This document shows, piece after piece, positions 48,301 through 64,000 of a stretch of 64,000 bases of DNA. The stretch's first letter is position 1; the number at the start of each line of letters is the position of its first letter. Below the pieces are notes generated by a model that worked only from the letters and a program-made list of their open reading frames with translations, made no database searches and had not been told where the DNA came from. A program made the position numbers and the translations under genes. Origin of the DNA: Apostichopus japonicus (taxonomy: Eukaryota > Echinodermata > Holothuroidea > Aspidochirotida > Stichopodidae). The DNA is taken from NCBI RefSeq assembly GCF_037975245.1, contig NC_092572.1, positions 14,514,269 through 14,578,268 on the forward strand, in the 5' to 3' direction.

Positions 48301-51300
48301 GAGTGAGTAAAGTTCTCTCTACCCTTTTCGTTTTGGTCTTTTTTGGTTTTCATTTATTTATTTTTTGGTGGGGAGTGGGGGAGAGGGAGAATATTATTTG
48401 TAGACTCTTTTGCTTATACTGTGTCGACAAGCGTTGCAAACAACCCAGTATATTTCCAGACGTTGATCATCAACCAGGAAAGTAAATACAATAGAAAGTG
48501 AATGTTACCCTAAAGTTTCTATTGTTTTCTTTCTATTGTTAGTTTCTATCTCGGTAGCTCATAAAAGAATTACATTTTTCTCCGTAATTGCATGTGTGAT
48601 GAAACAATTTAATTCGTTCACTGACCAGGGGCGTCGGAGCCGGTACGGCAGGTCCTGCGAACGCCGGACCAATATTCACGGCGCAAAAAAAAGAAGAAAA
48701 AAGTAGGACTTAGAAAAACAAATGGCAAAAAATAAAGAACCAATATGAAACATACTTCAAAATGTGTTTTAGAAGATTAGTCGGGTGGCAGGGGTCTTGT
48801 TTTCAAGCTCGGGAAGTGCCATTTCCTGCAATCTGGGAGACTTTTTTTCAAAATTTTCTCCATTACGCTATGCGCCAACCATGGTGGCGCGAAGCGTAGT
48901 TTGACCTACCAAACGTCCCCCCGATAATTATGATAGATGGCCACACTCAGATCTGCCGTACCAATCCTAAATAGCTTCCGACGCCCCTGCTGACTTTGTA
49001 CAAGTAGTGATGTTTGAAATGCTATAACTTTGTGAGTGGTTAATTGGCGACAAAGACACGAACCTACATTCGTACACGTTTGAGGTAACATTAACATTAC
49101 AGGCTGTAAACAAACATTGAATTTAATAAAATGTTTCTTCTTTTTACAGGTGCCACTTACTGTTTACAGGAACATTTATCTGGAGGAAATGTCCGAACTT
49201 TTCTAGAAATGCAATATGGCCATTATTATCTTCATGGTAACATCGACGCATTGGTACCAAGTGCTTTCTTTAGGTTTGCGCTGAATATAACTAGTGGAGT
49301 TCACTTTCTACATTCTCATGGGGTACTGCTTCCTTTACATTTCTTTAACGTTGGTTATATTTGTAAAAATATAATAAAACAAATATTGACGGAAACTTTA
49401 ATTTTAAAGGGCGGTTTTGTTGGAACTTTTGACCAAACTTACATTACTCAAAGTGCGCAACTATACCCGCACTTGTTCTCCGTCACCTTGTGAATGTTAT
49501 TTGGACGATAATTTAAAAAACTCGTTTAATGCAAGAAACTTCTTTAAACTTACAATACTCGCAACTATGAAAATGAAGATAAGAAAACACATTCTTCTGA
49601 ACATTCGCATCACTCCTTGAAATAAGCCAGGAGATATCATGTTGATGAAGTGTGTGTTTTAATGGAGGTTAAACAGTTACATGATCAGTACTAAAATTTG
49701 ACTTATATATAAGTTTTAATTTTCCAACACGTTGACTTTTCTTGCTTATTTTTTTTAGTGGGTGTGCCCAGGGATCACCGCAGGGAAGGTGTTGATTGAT
49801 CAAGCACGCACGTTGTGTAAACTTTATGACTTCTGTCCATTAAGTTACACTGGAAGAAAAGTTGAAAACGAACTCCGCAAGGTAAATTATGGTTTTATAA
49901 CTAGAACTTGAAAAAAGCCCTTTTATCATATTCCCAAGGGTCAAGTATTGAAAGAAAAATGATGACATGAGATACAGCTACTGTATTGGATGAAGAAACT
50001 TGCAAGAAAATGGTAAATGTTTATCAAATTCTTTTCTGTTCTTTAACACAGAATAGGCCGATTCCGTTTATCAACCTACCACCTGAAGTTTTTCAAGATA
50101 AAGTCTATAACCGATATAGTGATATATGGGCTGTTGGTGTCGTGCTCTGGGAGATATTTTCATATGGTAAAGCACTTTGAAATACGTACAGCTTTAACAG
50201 TATTCTATTTTCTTCACTTACTCATGTTACTCCGCATAACGATTATCATCAAATTCCACATATGTCGTATTGAGAATCCTCCAAGGAACACTCTAGGAAA
50301 GGTTGGAAAAGCAGTGATGAGTATAATGGAATTATAACTTTACCTGATTTGTAACTGAAACTAGCTTACAGCGGTTAAAACTTCTTTTCCAATGTCTGGG
50401 TGAAGCGTGGTACGATACATGAGATCAAGTGCCTACATGCACAAAAGCGCAATACCGTATTTCAATTACTAAGTAGCGGCACATATAAGTAAGGGGATTA
50501 ACGAGTTCATCAAATGTGGTTATGTATTGGGACGTCATAAGAGCCTAGAGATCTTTACACGGATAATGAAAACACATGATAGTTGGAATCATGTTTTCCT
50601 GCATCGTAAAAAAAATCCAGTCGTCACGTTATATATATCGCTGTGATTTACGTTTGAATCTCAAGATACTTTACAATTTCGAACTTTTCCTGAGGAGGCT
50701 GCAATTGCCAAATACGAAATTGTATTTTACCAACTTACTTTAAATATTCGGCGTCATGATCGATTACAGGTACAACGCTGTTCATTATTTATGCTTCTAC
50801 TATATATTGCTGATAACATTTATTTTAAATCTCAGGAGCTTGGCCCCCAACTCATGAGAACGTAAAAGATAGGCAAGATGTACTGCTGAAACTTACAAGA
50901 CCAGGCAACTGTTCGGAGAATGTGTGAGTATCTAATCAATGGTACAGGGAATAATACACAATAACATAACCTATTCAGATATCTCAAGTGAATTAATGGA
51001 TAATGTAATTCCCATAGGTAGACAAAGTTAATTAATTTGGTTGAGAAATAAAAAAGAAAATATATAGCACAGAAATGTTAGGATCATTTATGGAAACATA
51101 CAAATATAAAAGAAGACGAACAAACGGCTAGCTTGTAAGAAAACGAAACCTAGGAAATCAATCATCTTTTCGATTGAATGGCTTTTTTGTGTGTTTTGGA
51201 CTGTCAATTTATGTTCAACTCTGATAAAGTATCCAAGGTAACCCCCGGTTACTGTAGGACTGAATAAACATGGACTTGTTCATCTCATAGTGAATAAGTG

Positions 51301-52163
51301 CAACTTCTGAAACGTGCTTTGTCAGTAAAATAGCTGTAACTGTTTACAGCTATGCGATTGAGAACTAAAATAGTTCTCCCCAGCTTACAAGATACATGTT
51401 GTGCATCTTTTTACAATATCTGGATGCATTTGAGTTTATGTCCATTGTTATTTCAACTTGTAAGTTGCAACTTAGATTTAAGACATTTCAAGGGTATTGT
51501 TTCTTATATAAGTTTACAACTTTTCCAGTTCTGTTTTGTTACCAGTAAACTATGTAAACAGTATTATTATTAATGTATTTTGTCAAATATATAACGTCGC
51601 TATAAATTGTGTCAATGGCTTAGAAAGTAATGTTTTCAGTTTTGGTGAATACTTTGTTAAATAATGTTGTTTCTTTAACAAATAAGCACATTACTTTTAC
51701 CCTGTTCAGATATCACGCTCTCGCTAATTGCTGGCTTTTCGACCAATCATCTCGACAATCACTCCAAGTGCTTGAAGAATGTTTAGAGAGCAACAAGACT
51801 GATTCAAGTCTGTCCGCTAGAGCCATGAACATAGAGGTACAGTTATTGCTCGATGTTCTGAATTAGATGCAAACATAAACTGTTTCAGTTTCTTCCTTTT
51901 GTCTTGTTCTGGTAAATCCTGATGATATATTTTGCTGTTAAGTAGCTTCAAGAACTATGAAAGTTTCAGGAAGCAACTTTTTTTCAAGCAACTTAGTTTT
52001 TCAAGCAAAGGAAATTTTGTTTATATGACTTGTTGTCTATTTCGTGCATAAACTCATATATAAATAATCTTTAAATTTCTTGTTACTTTTACAGGATATT
52101 TACACTGTCGAATTGCAACCCTATTCTGGGTTTGCCAAAGTTGAAAACAGCAGTGATATTTAA
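39308..52163 (+). CDS. Gene C: four-Ig receptor pseudokinase (about 846 aa)
   Basis: Paralogue of gene A. Exons: 39308-39398 (signal peptide), 39649-39960, 40108-40398, 40830-41156 and 41812-42123 (four Ig domains), 42477-42566 (membrane segment), 42923-42962 (40 nt), 43731-43834, 47503-47676, 48198-48302, 49150-49322, 49759-49881, 50052-50166, 50836-50923, 51710-51836, 52095-52163. Phases agree throughout. The kinase-like domain lacks the beta3 Lys (DIHIST). HRD is CPG (676-678, in WVCPGITAGK), DFG is DFC (697-699), and RP of the C-lobe is RQ; YSDIWAVGVVLWEIFSYG is retained. The Ig1 acceptor at 39649 was chosen because an upstream CAG (39594) gives an immediate stop and the protein then aligns with gene A (PTTLAAINGIINLDCNF). 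The 47503 acceptor could instead be 47518. The tail ends YTVELQPYSGFAKV..., without homology to that of A. Predicted inactive as a kinase; partners unknown. Confidence 0.83.
40501..40522. repeat. Short (TTTAG)n run
   Basis: About four TTTAG units in a gene C intron. Confidence 0.8.
43390..43480 (+). CDS. Gene C candidate alternative exon with ITIM-like motif
   Basis: Acceptor TTTTTAG|CATCAG is in the correct phase (2) to follow the 40-nt exon 42923-42962. It encodes RISYTPSDCSPESMYLTLCD then TSLYRLRKGR and a stop. SMYLTL fits the ITIM consensus (S/I/V/L-x-Y-x-x-I/V/L). Used as last exon it gives a receptor without the kinase-like domain. A weak donor (GTACAG at about 43454) would instead keep frame into 43731, making it a cassette exon. 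No matching exon was seen in gene A. Usage needs transcript evidence. Confidence 0.45.
43731..43834 (+). CDS. Gene C juxtamembrane exon made of a 20-bp minisatellite
   Basis: GAAGGAGCAGTTCCAAGTCA occurs three times with one 14-nt shortened unit. The 104-nt exon enters in phase 2 and leaves in phase 1, giving an Arg/Ser/Lys-rich peptide with RRSSSKS twice. It occupies the place of the 62-nt exon of gene A. Because the unit is not a multiple of three, successive copies are read in different frames. Confidence 0.65.
43900..47400. other. Large intron of gene C
   Basis: This intron, about 3.7 kb in all (43835-47502), carries a decayed gag remnant on the minus strand (about 45080-45970) and a 9-bp perfect hairpin (CCTCTGGAG/CTCCAGAGG, 46538-46546 and 46552-46560). 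No further receptor exon was recognised, although a small one could hide here. Confidence 0.5.
45080..45970 (-). pseudogene. Decayed LTR-retrotransposon gag remnant
   Basis: Minus-strand frames, broken by stops and shifts, resemble a Gypsy-type gag related to the SCAN fold. In order they show a charged Glu/Arg/Lys helical segment (about 45840-45680), a segment with LLKRYE (about 45590-45640), a capsid-like stretch with FDLLLLNQFVY and YIKEML (about 45370-45450), a basic region, and a zinc-knuckle relict C-x2-C-x4-H with the last Cys changed to Tyr (about 45110-45150). No protease, reverse transcriptase or integrase was found, and LTRs were not identified. The copy is clearly non-functional. 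Confidence 0.55.
48626..48989. mobile_element. hAT-like MITE in a gene C intron
   Basis: A 364-bp element whose ends are inverted repeats: CAGGGGCGTCGGAGC (48626-48640) and GCTTCCGACGCCCCTG (48974-48989). Subterminal GGTACGGCAG is also inverted (48642-48651 and about 48947-48957). CTGAC flanks both sides as a direct repeat. CAGGGGCGTCGGAAGC is the kind of terminus seen in hAT-derived MITEs, though hAT elements normally give 8-bp target duplications. No ORF of note. Confidence 0.7.
49759..49881 (+). CDS. Gene C catalytic-loop exon with CPG and DFC
   Basis: A 123-nt, phase 0-0 exon: WVCPGITAGKVLI then CKLYDFCPLSY. All three HRD residues have changed, the loop Asn is Lys, and DFG is DFC as in gene A. 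Length and phase are identical to gene A exon 12. Confidence 0.88.
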
Positions 52164-54310
52164 TGAAAGAAATCCTCATTGTGAAAAAAACCTTCCGTCG
52201 TTCCATTGTTAACCGCCTTTGAAGGTTTCCTTCTACTGTCAGTGATCTCTAAAAGTTTTTTTGTTTTTTTTGTGACAGCATATCGTCATTAAAACAGCAA
52301 TATGGAGTATGAACACAAAAGTTCTAAAAAGAAATTGTGGGCTGAATTTAGCGAATTATTGCCTTTAATAGTGAAAAAATATGCGCGCATTGAGGTAGGA
52401 CGGGAAACAATGAAGTACACTTTATTTGGTTTCTTAGTTTTTATTTTTATTAACAAATTTACATGAAAAATCAGATGTCTGGGTGATACATGTGATTCGG
52501 ACGAATTAGAAGTATATATATTTACACCTACTTATCACACTTGAACAAAGTTAACAATCTGGTCTGGTCTGTGACATTAAAACTTTATGCACTTTACAGA
52601 GAACGAATCAACCCATTGTCGAATTCAGAGATTCTATACCGTTGGCGGAATTATAACACTGTTATGGCTCTCTGTGGTTTTTAATTAATATTCTGATATA
52701 ATGGCTGAATATTAATTGTTGCAATTAACTTTTGCTTTTAAACTTCGTGACGCCATCAGTTATATCAAATATTACTAAAGGTAGTTAATTGTAACCGTTT
52801 ACGGATGAATTCAATCCACCAGGTTTCACTACATTTATAACATGATTATTAAGTGATTTGGACTTGAGCAGTATACATTACAAACTTTATATCAAATATG
52901 AAGGTATCCAGAGACGACTTGTTTATATAGTATTAGTAATTCAATATTAATTGTGTAAACACAATTTTCTTTCATTATATTATTCTACTGAATTACGAAG
53001 TGAAAGCCACAGTTTTTAATTGAGTTCACAACCTAAACAGAACAATTATATAAGTGAATAAAAAGAAACACACAGTTTCGTGTATGATATGGATTATACA
53101 AGATCGTACCTAACATATGTGGATTTCTTTCTAATAACCGGTGAAGGCTATGTGCATGGTTGATGCTGTGTGCTTTGTTCAATGTGTATTGTTCTGAACT
53201 AACACCACTCAGTAATACACCAAATAAAGAAAGGCTACACGACAGAGGCAATTTTACACAGAGTGTCGTATTTTATAGTCTTATATACAAGCATACACAT
53301 TTAGATTAACTTTATAATGCATGTAGTAAACAGCTATTTGACAATGCTCGGTAAATCAGCCCAAAATGAAAAGGAAAGTTAAGGAACAAATCTGTATGAC
53401 TCCACTCGTTTCTGAACATTTTGTTAACCAGACACATTCAACTTTGTAAATTATTCAAGATAGTAAACTGAATAGATTTCAAAGACTAACGATGATCTCA
53501 TAATTTGAAATGAAACTGGAAAGAAAAACAATGTTTCAAATTAATTCAAAGAAACGAAATCGAAGATTGTAAACGTTATGACGCTCCATTTGTAAACCAA
53601 TGTTATCAAATAGAATATAGTCTTCATATGTCTATAGGAAAGACGCATATGTTATTGCTTTAAACTAGGCTATACGCAAAGCCTTCTAAGAATGAGTTGT
53701 ACTTCTACCCAGTATGTACTTAATATAACTTCAACAAGAGTGTAGATAAGGCGCCTTCATAACAAAGATTGTAAAGCTCATATATATTTGAATATTCGGG
53801 TGATATGCATATGACATATTTTTTGTTCGATTATCTGTATATCTGTAAACAAGGACTTACACTTTTCATTTAAATGAAAGAAAGCTTTTATTTTCTCTTT
53901 GCCTAACTGAGTTTGTATAACTAAGTAATTATAATCGAAATAAAACAATCAGTTCATTTATTGAAGTAATTGCCGTTAAGGTGCAGTCGTGTTTTGATAT
54001 CAGAAACACTTAATAAAGTTAAGGTAAATAAATGTATTTGTCAAATATTGTTAAGAGAAAACGTTATAGAGATTGAAAGCTTAACATAAAAACTTCATGA
54101 ATGTGTGTTTTTTCTTTCATATTTCTATGATTATACATTCTTTCATAACTAACATTTCACAATACGTTTAGCAACATTGCGGGAAAACAGTCTTCATACT
54201 TCTTTCGCAAATCTTTAATTTAGTATATGAACTTGTTTAAAACTATTGATGCGAATGTAAAATTTCTGAAACGGATTCATTATTTAGTATCCATGTTTGA
54301 AAGTAATTTT
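52164..54310. other. Convergent intergenic region between genes C and D
   Basis: Must hold the 3' untranslated regions of both genes. ATTAAA variants occur after gene C (about 52288 and 52575). For gene D, AATAAA on the minus strand lies at 53957-53962 and 53887-53892. No gene is seen. Confidence 0.5.
53957..53962 (-). promoter_or_regulatory. Candidate poly(A) signal of gene D
   Basis: AATAAA on the minus strand about 350 nt after the stop codon; another lies at 53887-53892. Confidence 0.4.
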
Positions 54311-63867
<9,557 letters not shown>

Positions 63868-64000
63868 TATTTATACAATGTATTTCTATCTGCAGAAAAA
63901 AAGCGCTTATCACCGAGTTACTGTGTAAATCATAGTCCTCACACTGTTGCGTTTGTATAAATCAATGTAGGAGTAATATGATTCAAAGGCCTTTAAGAAA

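Noticed and set aside
49986-50180. Start codon at 49986 as an independent gene
   Set aside because: It is an extension of the gene C exon at 50052-50166 into the upstream intron.

Overview
This is a eukaryotic, AT-rich window whose genes are split into many short exons with GT-AG introns. Composition, gene style and repeats suggest a marine invertebrate, perhaps an echinoderm-like deuterostome; the phylum is inference and the sequence does not settle it. Four genes of one cell-surface receptor family were assembled by hand from splice sites, reading phase and cross-comparison.

Layout. 1-14.2 kb: mostly repeats (a higher-order tandem array at about 0.9-3.35 kb, hairpins at 5.0-5.6 kb, a CGTAA-rich degenerate repeat at 6.3-7.2 kb, a possible mobile-element segment at 8.55-10.15 kb), plus one unrecognised minus-strand exon candidate at 482-755. 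14.2-24.05 kb (+): gene A, 16 exons, 838 aa: signal peptide, four Ig domains, membrane segment, tyrosine-kinase-like domain. 27.68-34.12 kb (+): gene B, about 369 aa: signal peptide, two Ig domains, membrane segment and the same juxtamembrane exon, but a short coiled-coil tail instead of a kinase. 34.1-39.3 kb: no gene seen. 39.3-52.16 kb (+): gene C, about 846 aa, with the same architecture as A. It carries a decayed LTR-retrotransposon gag and a hAT-like MITE in introns, and a possible alternative exon encoding an ITIM-like motif. 54.3-63.87 kb (-): gene D, convergent with C: signal peptide, almost no recognisable ectodomain, membrane segment, kinase-like domain and a Tyr-rich acidic tail.

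The main result is a cluster of receptor pseudokinases. A, C and D keep the kinase scaffold (catalytic-loop frame, DF of DFG, the D-x-W-x-x-G helix), but HRD has become HPG, CPG and HPA, and DFG has become DFC, DFC and DFW. The shared Pro suggests that the family lost catalysis before it duplicated. A and C also lack the beta3 Lys; D keeps a Lys there. Exon lengths and phases agree closely across the family, including a roughly 40-nt juxtamembrane exon shared with B. B therefore looks like a sister that carries coiled-coil exons where the others carry a kinase. Together the genes look like a tandemly expanded set of receptors that would signal by binding and scaffolding (tail tyrosines, ITIM-like motif, coiled coil) rather than by phosphotransfer. 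An immune or self-recognition role is possible but is inference.
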